This document shows, piece after piece, positions 21,425 to 33,483 of a DNA stretch of 64,000 bases; the stretch's first letter is position 1, and every line of letters starts with the position of its first letter. The DNA comes from Favolaschia claudopus. Lineage: Eukaryota; Basidiomycota; Agaricomycetes; Agaricales; Mycenaceae. The position numbers were made by a program, and so were the translations under genes. The notes beneath the pieces were generated by a model. That model saw only the letters and a list, made by a program, of their open reading frames with translations. It ran no database searches and had not been told where the DNA came from. Where the stretch lies: the NCBI GenBank assembly GCA_037176885.1, contig JAWWNJ010000068.1:434001-498000 (forward strand), written 5' to 3'.

Positions 21425-23062
21425 TCAATTCCATGTGGTTTGAAAATCGCATTCCTTCATGGCTAACAGTGCTGCAGTGTCGTCGTCAACGATCATCTTG
21501 AGATCCAACCCGTCCTGGCGAAGCTTCATCAACCCGTCGAGAGTTGAGCTGCTCGGTTTATGCCCGCCGTCTATAAGGAGTGCCACATGCTGAAGAGGGC
21601 AATTCTCTGCCCTCCATCGTGACTGTAGCATTTTCAGAAATGGCGTGTAATGTATGCGAAAAATGTCGGAGCATGCGAGGAATATGAGGGTTAACTGCGG
21701 GGCAATGATATACCCGGAAGCCTCGAGGGTCTCGAAAACAGCATGGGTGTCCGAGTCTTCGTCTTCTATGATGACCAGTTCGGTGATGTACGAAGCATGT
21801 TCCAGGATTTCGACGAGAGTTTCAGCAGAGGGGGAATCAAGGATGAGCCTTCGGATTTGGCATGAAGAGCTACTGACGAAGGACCGAAAATAAGAATTCA
21901 GAGACTCCTTGGAATGCGGAATGTCAACCATAGCGAGCTGCTCAAGGTTGGGGGCACGGAGATAGCGCAAGGCAAACCAGTGAGACACATATAAACGCCG
22001 GAGATGTACAAGATTGACTGCGTGGATTGGCAAGTCTGGCCAATCCGCACCTCCTTGGAAATCAAGCTGAATGCGAGCTTCAACCAGGTTTGAGGCCTGA
22101 TTTAAGATCTGCAAATGACGTTCCCAAGGCGCGTTCAACTCATACCGCACAAATTGTCCAACGGGAAGGGTGACGGGCAAAAATGCTTTCTCGTGGAAGC
22201 ATTCGAAGTCGATAAGAGAGGGAGCCGAGCCGAAGCAATCGAGGCGTTGGAGCTCCGAGGTGCTAATAGACGGTGGATGAGATATTTCGAGGGCTACTCT
22301 GCGTAGAGATGGCAGACGATCGTGGAGAGGGAGTAGGAGTGACGGCGTAACAATCGAGGTCAATCCGATGCTGAGTTCTTCCCAACGAGAGCACTGCGAG
22401 GCTAAGAGGTTGAACATCTCGAGTTGGGGTGCCGCATCCGTAGTCTCACTTGAGTAGAAGTGTACTTTCAAAAGGCCTGCTCTCCGGAGCTGCGTTTCCG
22501 CCACGTGCAACGAATAAATCGGTGGCGACTCGAAACCCTCCGAATAGTGATATTCGATAGCAATTTGAGACCACAGCGACGGCATGGAGAGAGAGACGAC
22601 TCTCCATAGGCCGCAGACATGGGTTAACAGCCACGGACTGACTCCCAAGTCGAATTTTTTGGCGTCCAAACTGTGTGTCAGGGAAGGTAGCGTCAAGAAA
22701 AATATTTCTCGAAGGAGTTCTGGCGGCATCCTCCGGAGCGGAGAGAGGATGGCTTGATTACGCGCTCGAAAAGCGAGTAGACAAGTGCGCTCCCCATCTA
22801 GTCGCTGCAGCATCCCGGCTTCAACCGCAGACTCAGCCTGAGGGTGCAGCTTCAAGTTTTGAATCTCTTCGTGGACTGATTGCAGACGTCTATCGCTTTC
22901 GGCAAGCACTGACCGAATAAAAGCTATGTCAGAGTCGCTAGGTGGATCGTTACTGCTCAACAACGTATGATGTCGGGTTCCAGGCGAAGGGTCCTCGATT
23001 GCAATTCCTTTCAAATCGCGATTCGCGCGAATTGGACTAAGCATATCCATCGCTGCCGCCAT
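21425..23062 (-). CDS. F-box-like protein with leucine-rich C-terminal half (agaric type)
   Basis: A single uninterrupted frame of 545 codons starting at 23062 (a second ATG follows at 23050). An N-terminal coiled-coil segment (DSDIAFIRSVLAESDRRLQS) precedes the F-box-like core (LSPLRRMPPELLREIFFLTL) and the W-containing stretch VSPWLLTHVCGLWRVVSLSM. The remaining 350 residues are irregular leucine-rich repeats. This layout is a large family in mushroom genomes; most are presumed SCF substrate adaptors with unknown targets. No intron is needed. Confidence 0.88.
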   Translation of the reverse strand: MAAAMDMLSPIRANRDLKGIAIEDPSPGTRHHTLLSSNDPPSDSDIAFIRSVLAESDRRLQSVHEEIQNLKLHPQAESAVEAGMLQRLDGERTCLLAFRARNQAILSPLRRMPPELLREIFFLTLPSLTHSLDAKKFDLGVSPWLLTHVCGLWRVVSLSMPSLWSQIAIEYHYSEGFESPPIYSLHVAETQLRRAGLLKVHFYSSETTDAAPQLEMFNLLASQCSRWEELSIGLTSIVTPSLLLPLHDRLPSLRRVALEISHPPSISTSELQRLDCFGSAPSLIDFECFHEKAFLPVTLPVGQFVRYELNAPWERHLQILNQASNLVEARIQLDFQGGADWPDLPIHAVNLVHLRRLYVSHWFALRYLRAPNLEQLAMVDIPHSKESLNSYFRSFVSSSSCQIRRLILDSPSAETLVEILEHASYITELVIIEDEDSDTHAVFETLEASGYIIAPQLTLIFLACSDIFRIHYTPFLKMLQSRWRAENCPLQHVALLIDGGHKPSSSTLDGLMKLRQDGLDLKMIVDDDTAALLAMKECDFQTTWN

Positions 23063-23690
23063 GAGCCAGCCGTGTCTGAGGCCATTATGAGAAACATAGT
23101 AGATGAAATATCACCACATACGCAGCGGAAACCCTTGAGCGGTATTTTGCTGCTCAGGCTTGACGCTGAGGTTCCCCGGGCCGGGAAGTTCGGGAACTGC
23201 CGAGGTTCGCATGATCGCCTCAAGTGCAAACAACTCGCAAGCCTCTGTTGTGGACTTGACTGCTGGAAACGTCTCATCCAATGTCCATCGCTTTGGGCGC
23301 TTCCTCTGCCCGTGCTGTGGAAGTTTTCAACGCGTCGGTCGCGCTATCCAGTATACGCGCCATACCTTCCCACACAGTCAGGACTCAGCTCTGCTCGCGG
23401 CGCTCTTGGGCATTGGCCAACGAGCTTGTCTCATCCACACCTTCTTGCGTTTCTGAACTCGAGCGCCAATGGCGCTATCTGCAACCGCAGCCTTGCCACC
23501 CTCTGTGGGAGATGCTATCGTTTCTCGTGCTTTGGTAGCCAGGCTCTTCAGTGTCCGCACCCTCCCTTCCTCAATGATCAACTGGCTGTCCGGACTCTGG
23601 AGCGACGTTCGCTTCGAAGACACCGAATTACTCGGACTAGGCCTGCCCAGGCTCGCCTCAACCATGCCTCAGTACGGGAAATAGCTCAAT

Positions 23691-23767
23691 GTCTCATGAA
23701 TTTCGGAGGTCTCGGGGCGAAAGTGCATGTCTCGAATCGATGTCTCAGAGGGATTTCCCTATAAAAG
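23691..23767 (+). promoter_or_regulatory. SSP promoter, copy A: four GTCTC elements and TATA box
   Basis: GTCTC occurs at 23691, 23709, 23729 and 23742 in the same direction within 56 bp, then TATAAAAG at 23760-23767, 86 bp before the ATG at 23846. All five SSP loci whose 5' side survives keep this order. The regular spacing and conservation suggest a binding site for one regulator; no known fungal factor is assigned. Confidence 0.6.
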
Positions 23768-23845
23768 CTGGCGCAAGTGGCTGCCAAAACTTACACAACG
23801 AAAACACATCTTCCCATTTGTCACTCTCAAACCTTACCACTCACC

Positions 23846-24671
23846 ATGAAGACTTGTATCTCTCTTGCTCTCGTCGGTATCGTGTCCATCCTCGACATGA
23901 CCACCGCCGCCCCTATCGTCCCTGCTAGTGACGCTGCCATCCCCTCAGCTGCTGCCGCCGCATTGACGGCGTCTTCTGCTGGCGAGGCGGTCGCCGCCAC
24001 CCCATCCGCCGTTCTCTCCAGTGTGCGCGCTGCACCCCAGACGGCAGCCCTATTCGCTTACCCCCGCTCCCGCGATTGGTCCTCCGCCTTCCGAGTCTCT
24101 TCCACCACCTCATCGAACACCGCCGCTGCTACCCCCACTCCTGATTTCGTTTCGGTCACCGCAAACCGAGTCGACGTGGTCAGCTATTCCACAAACAATC
24201 TCATTGCCTTCCTCCGTCGCAACTACGTCGAGCGGGCGAGTTCAGCAGCTGCGGATGCGCCTGCGCATACCACGCCGTCGAAGGACAACGTAAATCAGCT
24301 CCCCCATTTTGTGGGTGAGGTGGTCGTGGCGCTTGAGATGCTGGTAAGTTACCTACGCCCTTGATGAAGATCCATGGAATGCTCATTGTTCTCTCTCTAT
24401 AAGCCCCGGGCAGCGATTAATACAGCCGCAGACGATGTCATCTTGCTCAGCGAAGTGTTCGCGGCTTTCGAAGACACGCTCAATCAGCTACCTACTCCTG
24501 TCCCGACCAGCGTCGCTACCTCTTTGAAGGCTCTTGTGCCCGTCCTTTGGGTATGTCCCCTTCAGAACCTCTCGTCGTCTATCGTGCTGATCTCTTGCGC
24601 AGAACTACTCCAACGTCCCTGACAGCGCCCCCAGTGCCGCACGGATGGCATCCAAGATTGCGCACTGGTAG
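23846..24671 (+). CDS. Small secreted alanine/serine-rich protein, copy A (intact)
   Basis: Exons 23846-24343, 24404-24550 and 24603-24671 join in frame to 237 residues. The signal peptide is MKTCISLALVGIVSILDMTT; the only cysteine of the protein lies in it. The Ala/Ser-rich half, the conserved block VSYSTNNLIAFLRRNYVER, the second-exon block INTAADDVILLSEVFAAF and the tail ARMASKIAHW follow. Exon 2 is 147 bp and exon 3 is 69 bp in all intact copies. Function unknown; cell wall or apoplast location is expected from the signal peptide and lack of a membrane anchor. Confidence 0.85.
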
Positions 24672-24995
24672 ACGCATGTACCTCCGTCGTTTTCGGAGGG
24701 GGAGGGGGGCGGGCTGAGGGTCGGCATCGGCATACACCACCCGTTCCTCAGCACCCTCGGCACAAGCTTGCTCTCGGCCGTCACTGCTAGCAGTACGTGG
24801 TGCCCGGCTCGTCCATCGACGCTGTCGTTGTCGCCGTTGAAAGCGTGGCACGCTGCGAGTCTGAATGACCCCGTTGTTCAAACGGTTAAGGAGTCGACAG
24901 CTGCGTGGTCCGGATTGCTTCGGTGATTGCGAGCATGCAACTCCCCCGGTCTGGTCGTCCAATCCAATCTACAAAGCAGATTATACCGTAAATTC

Positions 24996-25001
24996 AATAA
25001 A
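24996..25001 (+). terminator. Poly(A) signal of SSP copy A
   Basis: AATAAA 325 bp behind the stop codon, in a segment also kept in the inverted copy (near 33950). This implies an unusually long 3' UTR that includes the conserved block with former coding character. Confidence 0.45.
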
Positions 25002-25125
25002 CGTTTGATATTCTTTCTGTGTCTCGTTTCTTTCGAAGTCGTCGATTCGCGTCTTCACCACTCTTGTTGAGGGCCGATTTCACTCGCAATTCAGCTGGAT
25101 TTGAGTCCCTTGAGAGCGATTCTAC

Positions 25126-25536
25126 TAGCGCTGCAAGACTGTTTGTAGATCTATTTTATCTTGAGCTTCCGCAATGAACTCGACTCTTCAAGTACTCTGA
25201 AGCATAAAGTGTTGGGAATTGGCTGTTCAATTCGCATCTTCGGGGATTTGCGAGAGTCAGCGGAATATCTTGGACATTAGTAGAATATCCTAGATACTTA
25301 TTTGATGTAGTATATAAGCCCTGTAAAAATTCCAGGGAGAGCATCGGTTTGCTTTAACCCACTTATTATCACAAACCTCGGGATTGCAAGCTTGAAGCAG
25401 TTATATTCACGCTTAAATCTTTATTCACAACATAAAGCACTCATGATTCTAGCCAAGTCGTACTAGCTTTCCTTCTAGCGATATCGGTATGCAGATACAG
25501 TGCTCTATTTTCTATTTACGCAAGCTATTGGAAATA
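25126..25536. other. Intergenic, no gene seen
   Basis: 411 bp of AT-rich sequence between the end of the duplicated block and the stop codon of the F-box/CNH gene. Apart from a partial repeat of TTGGAATATC-like text near 25265-25300 I see nothing that can be supported. Confidence 0.4.
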
Positions 25537-27059
25537 TCAAGCCGGGTGATCATGAAATAGGATCTCTGTAACCTCTCCCGAAGACAAGGACAGTGCGAGA
25601 ATTGTCTCCCCCACTTTCGGTGAATTGAGCAGAGCATATCCACCCTTGATTTTATGAGCCCTTTTGCGTGTTTGAATGTTCCACACTTCTATGAAATCGT
25701 TGCAAAAAGCCAGCAGATATGGCTCTCGAAGCGCTAGAGTCCACGAATGATCAGCGGTTACATATGGATTTCCGATTTATGAAGCACGAGCTGGTCACCT
25801 ACCGAAGATATTCGCTGGCTGGCTCCATCTCAGGATCTCCTCGCCTCGAACCATGGTGCCCTGGCGATCGACAAAGAATGCAAATTCTGAAAATCAAGTC
25901 CACGATGAGCGGTGCAATGCAGGGGCAGGAGTAGAAGCAAAAGGCTAACTATCGTAACAGACAAGGAATTCCGCGCCGGACTTGAAAAAATTCACGGGTT
26001 TCGACTTTGATTTTTTCACCTCGTCTTCAGGGTGCGACGGATCGTTGGGATCGAGCAGAGACTGAGACTCGGCCGTGTTAAAATCGACAACCTCAAAGCC
26101 GCCCTTGACTCCTCCACCCTTTTTGACCGCGACTATGACCCGGGTGGAATTAATAAAACGCATCGAGCGTGTTTCAGTTGGGATGTATAATTCCTATGCT
26201 CTGATTCGCAAACTAGAGCACAAAGTATATATCAAAATCACATACCCTGTAAATGACCAAGTTCGTGGACTGATTAGTCGTGTTCACATCGAAGATTTTT
26301 ATGGTGGTGGAAAGTGATGACGTTTTGAAGGCACAAAGCCGATGGCTGCCCCCCGGCGCGGTGTTCCAATATACGGTAAAAGCTGAGACATGATGTGAGA
26401 CGCGAGTTATGTCGCTGTCCCGCAGAGTGCCAGAACTAAGAGCCGCTAGGCTCATTGTCATTAGAGTACCACCTGCAGATATAAAATTAATGAAGCCCAT
26501 ACTCCACACCTCAGAACAACGAAGCTCACCGGCGAGGCACACAAAGAAGTCCTCTTCTGGGAACACCTCAATCTGTGCCGCGTCGTTACATGCCAAAAGA
26601 CGTGGTCGAGAATGATCCCTTGTTCCACGATAGATGCCATCCCTGGCCCCGAATATTATGCTGCCATTGTTTCCTTCATTGGCACAAGAAACAAAAATAA
26701 TCAGCAGACTGATGAAATGATGGAAAAGAAAATGAACCTGGGTTGGGATCAGGGACGGCGCACAGGACTTCTCCAAAGCCACCGTGGGCAACGATAGGCA
26801 AGGGACGGCAGACCATTCGTTCGAGGAGAAGACATTTGCTTCGAGGGGCCCAAGACCGACAGACCAGGTTGCAACTTAGGAGGGTCGGTGTGTGGTCAAG
26901 ATAATCCAGGATTAATTCATAGATCTCCGTCGAGAGCTGCTCTGTGAGAGTTTGAGGGAGAGGAGTAATGGGGCTAGAGCCCGAAGGTGCTGGAATCTGA
27001 GTTTGAGATCGACGCCAGGGGTTACTTGCAGCTTGGGAAACGAAAGACAGTAGAGGCAT
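25537..27059 (-). CDS. F-box protein with C-terminal CNH domain, copy 2
   Basis: Exons 27059-26738, 26673-26530, 26472-26246, 26193-25950, 25886-25803 and 25733-25537 join in frame to 405 residues; the first five exons have exactly the same lengths as in the 6634-8140 gene. It starts MPLLSFVSQAASNPW, carries the F-box (LSTEIYELILDYLDHTPTLL) and the complete CNH propeller (SSLSTTIKIFDVNT, GFEVVDFNTAESQSLLDP, CYDKFAFFVDRQGTMVRG, LREPYLLAFCNDFIEVWN). The upstream frame is open to 27260 but has no ATG there. Conservation of every exon border and of the frame in both copies shows the fusion is under selection, not a model error. Confidence 0.87.
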
Positions 27060-27443
27060 GGACGTTGAGTCTGAAGAGCTGTCACGGTAGGATACGAGTA
27101 CGGGCGGTGTGGCGGTGTCAGGAAAGCTGGGATTGAGACGACCGAGACGACCGCCAAGAACACTGGTCGCGGTTCGGAACAAGTTGGTCAGGGACCCGGG
27201 CAGGCTGCCAGGATCCTGATGTTTTGAATTGCCAATATTCTTAGTGAGTATTGGGGGCACCTGAGGGCACCGGGCACAAGTATACTTAGCGTCGCCGAAT
27301 TCGACCGAAGTGATCTCATCAGAAGCAGGCCGAAGCTCCGAGTTGAGATGACAGTCAATTTCTCATCTTCAACCTGGTCGTCCACGATCCTGACGACGAT
27401 CCCCTTTGCGTCAGGCCACGTCCAAATCTCTTGCGCTCACGCA
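27060..27443. promoter_or_regulatory. Shared 5' region of F-box/CNH copy 2 and the Zn2Cys6 gene
   Basis: The two genes point away from each other with 384 bp between their start codons, so they share a promoter region. No clear TATA box is seen. The open frame on the minus strand (27060-27260) lacks an ATG and is treated as 5' UTR. Confidence 0.35.
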
Positions 27444-30400
27444 ATGAGATCGTCTGTTGACCAAGACTCAGTCGCTCAAGTGGTAGTGCTATTGACGGAG
27501 ATCATTGAATGTATCGGTCTGACTCCCTTTCCTTGCCCTTTCCTTTCATTCTTCAGGCCTGCGCCGAATGCCAGAGGTTCGGCCATTTCCAAGCCTTCTC
27601 CCCAAACATACCAGATGCTCTTCCAGACAAAGATCAAAGTGCGATAAAAGACTGCCATGTGGATCTTGCGGTGAGTCGAGTATTATACGTAGACCTTCAA
27701 ACACTTAGAGTAGACGGACTAGTTCGCCGGGGATGCGAAAGCATTTGTCCGACAGGTGAGCAGTGTTATAGCACTGCCGCCACATTTATTAAAAGCACCC
27801 AGGCACATTGCTTCCAATTGGGCGCGGCAAACGGTAGGATATGCTTTTCTTCTGCAGCGTAGAACGCTCACCGCCAGGGGACAGCTCTGTCATGGCCCAC
27901 GTCCCAGAGCTCAATTCCGTCATTGTCGAAATGAGCCAGCGAATACGTGATCTCGAGAACGCCATTCAATCAAGCGCCCAGACAGCTGCAAACTCGCAGC
28001 ACGCTCTTTGGTCCAATCCGATTCAATCCACTTCAGTGAACTCCACGCCAGCACCCGAAGGTGATCCTCTTGGCTCCTTCATTGTCAACGAAAAAGGCGA
28101 ACCTGTCTATTTCGGGCCTGTTGGCGGTGTTGAGGTACGTTTGTTTCTTTGTCGTGAAGCGACCATTTATCGAATATGTGGATTTTCAGGTATTACGCTC
28201 AGTAAGGCCGGCTTCCATCTCGGTTTTTCAATCTGACTCTCGTCGTCAAGTACTTCTCCGCATCGAAGCTCGTTTCGCCTGGGCGAGACGGCCTCCTCTT
28301 CACTGCGCTCACTGTCTCCTTTCCATTTTCCGGTGCTGACACGCAGACCTGGGATCATAGCCTATCTCTTGACCGCCTCGCTATTTTCCTTCCATCTAGA
28401 GACAAGGGCTGGAGCTTATGTTCATCGTATTTCCGCAACGCAGCCTGGCACGGCACGCCCGTCACTCAAGCCGAAGTCGTGGAATTATTCAATCTCGTGT
28501 ACTCCCACCGCATCGCCACCGCGCATCAAATGGCGTCTCTTTTTCTAATTTTCGCCATCGGCTCTGTGGTTGATATGGATACTGTGGGCGTCGACAATTC
28601 CCCCGACGCAGATTCTTACTTGGGGCTTGCGAGCGCGGCGTTGAGTATCAAGAACGTGTTTGATGAAGAGCCGGAGGTGGCGACAGTGCAGGCTTTGACA
28701 CTGTTGGCTAATTATTATACGTACAGTAGCCGGAGGTTTTCTATTGAAGCGGCATGGCAAACGATTTCAATGGCAAGTAGTTTGGCGCAGAGGGTGAGTA
28801 TCTTTTGTTTCTTGTTTCGGGCGGAGACTCACTGGACGTTTCAATAGCTCGGTCTACGTATGCACAATGATTCTCTAATGAAAGTTGATCCAATGGGCCT
28901 CACACAGACACCGAAAGTTGCGTTTTGAAGTTTCCAGCTCCACAAGCTGACCGATGTCGAGTAAGCAACACCATTTGAGACCGAAGCCAATTGATTTGAT
29001 GCGCAGGCACTTTTCTGGGAACTCTATGCTTGCGAAAATATATATGTAAGTCGCACACGTGCATTTCCGAACTATCTGTTGCGTTTCTCCTGTCTATTCA
29101 AACAAATCCTAGGGTCTCTCGGTGGGCCGACCCGTCAGTATCCGCCTTCCTTCAATTAGCTGTGCATTTCCGCCAGAGAATGATCAGGATGAAGTCGATG
29201 GCGTTGACTTGGAGCCATTCGTGAAAAGGTTGCCGGGCTGTAAGCTACTTCTTAATTTCATATTCGGGCACAAACTTTTGAATTGATTCTATATTTTTCT
29301 TTAGATCGCGTCGCTCGCTGGAAGTTTGTTAAAGACATCATGAACCCCGTCATGGAGACCTTCCTGGCAACAAAGCGACCGAGCTATGGAGCTATCCTGG
29401 ACTTAGATCTTCAAATTCGAAAATATATGCAGTCCACCCTCCCTCCTATTGAATCAAAGGAGGTGCTCGACTCAGACCCGCCCGTGAAATTTCTTCATCG
29501 AGGCATGTTGAGGGCCTGGGTGAATCAAGGTGCCTCAAGCTTTAAAATTCATTGAACTGCATAACGATACTGCTTTTTTCTGGCAGTTGTTGTATTTATT
29601 CACCGAGATTCCTTCATCGAAGCGATGCGGTCATTTTCTGCCAATCCTCTGCAGAGCCCTTATTCAAGCTCTTTCCTGGCGGCATATCGCAGCGCGGTGG
29701 AAACGGTAAAGACTAACGAACAAAATTGTACGAAATATCCTGAGTTGCTTCCGCGATGGTAAGTAGCTCCAGGTAGCTGCCCACAATGACACATTCTAAC
29801 CAGTATTCTATCAGGGGCGGAATTTGGCGAAGTCGTGAGTTGTCCTCCAATTCCGTTGTATGAATGATCCATTATTTTTGAACTTATAGTGATTGAATCT
29901 GCGGTGAGTTCTTCTTTCGCCGCACTGCTGTCTTCTCACCTTCTTGAAAAGATAATCGTCGGGACGGTTGCAATTCGTTTCCCATTGTCCGAACTGGAAA
30001 CAGAACGACAGTTTTCCCGAGTCATGGCGGAACTCTTAGCGGCGGTAGACATCCTTGACCAATCCGCGCATCACTGCGCGCCAACGCATAACGGATTGGT
30101 GCGTCACGTTTTCAGGGAACTTTCAACACTTAGAGCCCGTGCATGATAACCACAATTACAGGGTATTTTGCGATGCGCAATCGAAAAAGCCCTCGCCCTC
30201 CACTCACGGCATACAGATCCTGATCCTGAAATGCGGAAACAAAGTATTCGGTTTGAAAAGATTGATAGGCAACGCTTTCCTGGAATGCTACCGGAGAGTC
30301 TTGGTGGTAGGGCGGATACGAGGCGGGATATGGAGAGCGCTGTGGCGGATCATGATTCACTGCTGCGGGTCGGGGTGGCGGAAGACCTTGAAGCAGAGCA

Positions 30401-30698
30401 GAGTGAACAGAGTTCGGGTGTCTTGACGGCGGCGCAATCCAACTTTCCCGGAGTGGATGGACGGTTCCGTCCCTCAAACCAGACAGCGACCTCCTCATCT
30501 TCCTCGACAACGGTGAGATTTGGTATGGCCGGACAAGGATTTAATTCGATAGACGATTCTCCGTTCCTTCCGGCAGAGCTGGACAGTTTCACAGCTCTTG
30601 CCGCGTATTCAGATAACCTTTCGCAAAGCACAGGGGTGGGTACTGAAATGGAGTCGGACGATGCACAATTTTGGGAAAGCTTTTTAAAGGGCTTGTAG
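27444..30698 (+). CDS. Zn2Cys6 (Gal4-type) transcription factor with fungal-specific domain
   Basis: The first exon probably starts at 27444 (MRSSVDQDSVAQ); a strong pyrimidine-rich acceptor precedes ACAECQR. Joining the next exons gives the zinc cluster C-AE-C-QRQRSK-C-DKRLP-C-GS-C-VRRGCESI-C, a perfect Cx2Cx6Cx5Cx2Cx8C. A short coiled-coil (VIVEMSQRIRDLENAI) follows, then the fungal_trans domain (MASLFLIFAIGSVVDM, ALTLLANYYTYSSR, ALFWELYACENIY, DQDEVDGVDLEPFVKRLPG). The C-terminus is Ser-rich and acidic. At least ten exons are needed; the joins around 27750-27870 and 28190-28350 are not resolved and could hide a frame problem. A nuclear DNA-binding regulator; target genes unknown. Confidence 0.8.
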
Positions 30699-31127
30699 GG
30701 TTGTTGGGTTGGAATATTCAATTTGTGTAGGTATGAGCTGTATCGTTTGTGACTGTGTCTGAGTATTACTATTGAGCTGAGTAAGGCTGAGTACTTATGT
30801 TGACAACTGTGGTCTTGGCAAGGTCTTGGCGCAAATCTTCGACACAGCCTCGCGAAGATCCCGACGATCGCGCTATGACGTTTACGTTGGTTCGAATTCA
30901 AAGTTACACTTTTGGGAGGCTTGGATCCCATCTCAAAAAGTTCGTGTCAGGAAAGTCCCTCATTTATATATCATTCACTTATCAATGCAAATGCATCCTC
31001 AAAGTTTGCTTTCCAATCAAGTTGATTCTAAATGATATCTACAACTGTAGAAAGTTCAACTTGGATATCGTCCATGAGGGCGTTAGTACTAGATCATTGA
31101 AAGAAACCGAATCACCAGATGAACCTC
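30699..31127. other. Intergenic between convergent genes
   Basis: 429 bp between the stop codons of the transcription factor and the chitin deacetylase. No supported gene, repeat or RNA; it should hold both 3' UTRs. Confidence 0.4.
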
Positions 31128-33129
31128 TCAAATCATCATTATGCCAACTGCGCCAACCGCCATTCCACCAAGCATCAAACCAACACTCCTCCCCATCGCC
31201 CCACTCGTCCCCGTCGTCCCATTGCCCCCGTTCCCAGTCTGCGCAACCTTCCCATTGCCCGAAGTGGATTTATTGCCGTTCCCGGACGCAGACAATCCAG
31301 CAGGCGGACTCTTGTATGGGAACGTCTGATTCGTGTTCGACTCGCGATACATGTTGTTGGTGGGAATTTTGGCGCATTGGCCGATAGGTTCGAGCTTTTT
31401 CGTGACGGGTGAATGGGAATGAGACAAGATGAATTAACAGAGGAACGGACCTTGAACGCAGGCTGATGGCTCATCGCCGCTTCTAACGTATAACCTATCG
31501 CCAGATCGACGGTGATCTCGTACAGATCGTGTTGCAGCACGCAGAATCTGTGCGGCGATTAGCTTCATAGATCACGACGGAGCACTGGAATTAAGTCACC
31601 CAGTATCCAGCGTCGACGCATTTCCCAAAATACTTCCAAACGTCGCAAACGAATCCTGACCCTTGACGAGCCCACCGGCGACCATCCAGTCAAATGTGTC
31701 GAATGAGAAGCCTCCACCGGGAGCTGCGAATTGAGCTCGTTCAGCAAAGAAATAAATATCGCGACAGTCCACAGACCAGCGGCATTAGGCACCCTCGTCC
31801 AAATGACAGGTATCATGCCCATCGCGAGCGCGATGGCGCGTACACGATCATCAATATCACCATACGGGGGCCGCATCGTCGTCGGGGTCACGCCCAACAC
31901 GGACTGGATCGCCTTCCGCGTCCACCCGAGTTCGGCGACAATTTGAGGGGTGGTGAGTGCGGTGAGATGAGGGTGGGACCAGGTGTGTATACTGTGAGAT
32001 AAATAGATGCGTAAGCGTGTTTGAAAGAGGAGAAATAAAACACGATGGACCCACCTGATCTCATGGCCCGCCATATACTCATTGATAAGCAATCCGGGCG
32101 ACCCAATGACGCGGGAGCCCACAACGAAAAAGGTGGCGAGCGTTGGGTTTGGTTTCGTTGACGCAAGGTATTCGAGGAGGTGACTACAAGTATGCATTAG
32201 TTTGGGAAGTCGTTAACTGGGGAAACGGCCAGCACGTACGGCGCTGGGGAATATTGTCAGTTTTACAAAACAAGCCGCCCGAAAAGAAAAACGTACTATA
32301 TTCGGCGGGCCCATCGTCGAAACTGACACCCCAGGTCATCTTATCAGGGCAGTCGACAATATCGGTGGCGCGGGTGTAGCCACCACAGGTCCACCACCCT
32401 CGGGCGGCGGCATCAGCGGCAGCAGCTGTGGATGAGCAGGTGAGTTATGAGTTTGAAGAGATGAGAACAAGCTGAAGTAGGCCGCGGAAAGGAAGGCGGC
32501 GATAGGAACATGAGAAAGAATTCTTGGCGCCGCGCCGCCTCAAGGATGAACATTTCACATGAACTTGGGCTGAGCTACAGCAGGCTACAGCGCGGCGCCG
32601 AGAGCCAAGGAACACGAGCCAGAAAAAAAAAACGGGAGAGGCATGAACGAACCTGTATCGTTAACACACGAGCCGTCCTTCGTCGGTGCAATATTAGGGA
32701 TATCCCATCCTTCCAACTCCTTCATCCACTCTTGTACTTGCGGTGTGGCTGGCAATTTACGTCAATCCTCAGTCGTAACAGAGGGCAAGAAAAGTATCGT
32801 AGGCAACGAAAGAACGCACTCGCATCTATAGGCTTATCCATCTCCGGCCACTCTCCGGGTGTGAATGCCCAGGCAGGATTCGGCAAAGGGGGGGCACCCT
32901 TGAAGGGAGGTATGGCGCCAGGGGTTGCGGTAGCGGTCGAGGGTGGGATGGGAGCGGTGGGCATTCCGAAGGTGATGCTGGCCAAAGGTGGGACGGTGAT
33001 GGTGCCTGCCACGACGACGGGGCCACCGTTACCCTGGCGCTTGTGGTGGTGCGCACCATGGTGGTCGTGTGCTACGGCAACGATAGTCAGTAGAGAGAGC
33101 ACAACGGCGGTATTTTGAAGGTGCTTCAT
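31128..33129 (-). CDS. Chitin deacetylase (carbohydrate esterase family 4), GPI-anchored type
   Basis: Removes acetyl groups from chitin in the cell wall, producing chitosan. ATG at 33129 opens a signal peptide (MKHLQNTAVVLSLLTIVAVA) followed by a His-rich stretch. The NodB domain motifs are all visible across several exons: TWGVSFDDGPAEY (motif 1, catalytic Asp and metal-binding Asp), HTWSHPHLTAL (motif 2, metal-binding HxxxH) and RPPYGDIDDRV (motif 3). The C-terminal exon is Gly/Asn/Ser-rich and ends in a short hydrophobic segment (LGGMAVGAVGIMMI), as expected for a GPI signal. Overall length fits basidiomycete CDAs of 400-500 residues. Confidence 0.9.
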
Positions 33130-33483
33130 GGTAATAGGGTGAGCGAGTGCCAGTGAGTAAACGAGTGTGTGGGTGGAACGAGGGAATTCGGGATGAGAGA
33201 GGAGGAGAAGAGAAGAGAGATGTCAACCAGCAAATAACACCAAGCATACTAGTATCTTGGCCACGAATCAATCCTCAATCAGCAGCGATGGCGGCTTCGT
33301 CTAGTCCTCGTCTTGGTTCGGTTCCTTTTATTTTATTTACTTGCCGGAACTGGCACAGAATGACTTCGACTACCAACTGAACCCTGGCAATTTGAATCGA
33401 AATGCAACGAGTACTTCGCATTTCCTCCTCTCATCCTCAACTACCATAGTTTGAACACGCCAGTACAGACGTAAATAAGCCCT
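33130..33483. other. Upstream region of chitin deacetylase
   Basis: 354 bp. It contains CT/AG-rich tracts directly before the ATG (33180-33230) and nothing else I can support. Confidence 0.35.

Larger units (their letters stand above)
23178..25125 (+). repeat. Dispersed inverted duplication, copy A (with SSP gene)
   Basis: About 1.95 kb homologous, with many substitutions and indels, to 33819-35716 in the opposite orientation. It begins near GGAAGTTCGGGAACTGCC and ends near TTGAGTCCCTTGAGAGCG. It includes 500 bp of upstream sequence (23180-23690), the SSP promoter, the whole SSP gene, the conserved post-stop block and a poly(A) signal. The upstream 500 bp keep coding-like patches in several frames (IASSANNSQASVVDLTAG; PPSVGDAIVSRAL) in both copies, probably the remains of another gene. 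No terminal repeats or transposase are visible. Confidence 0.8.

Noticed and set aside
27060..27260. N-terminal extension of F-box/CNH copy 2
   Set aside because: The open frame begins with GTG, not ATG; the first ATG is at 27059.
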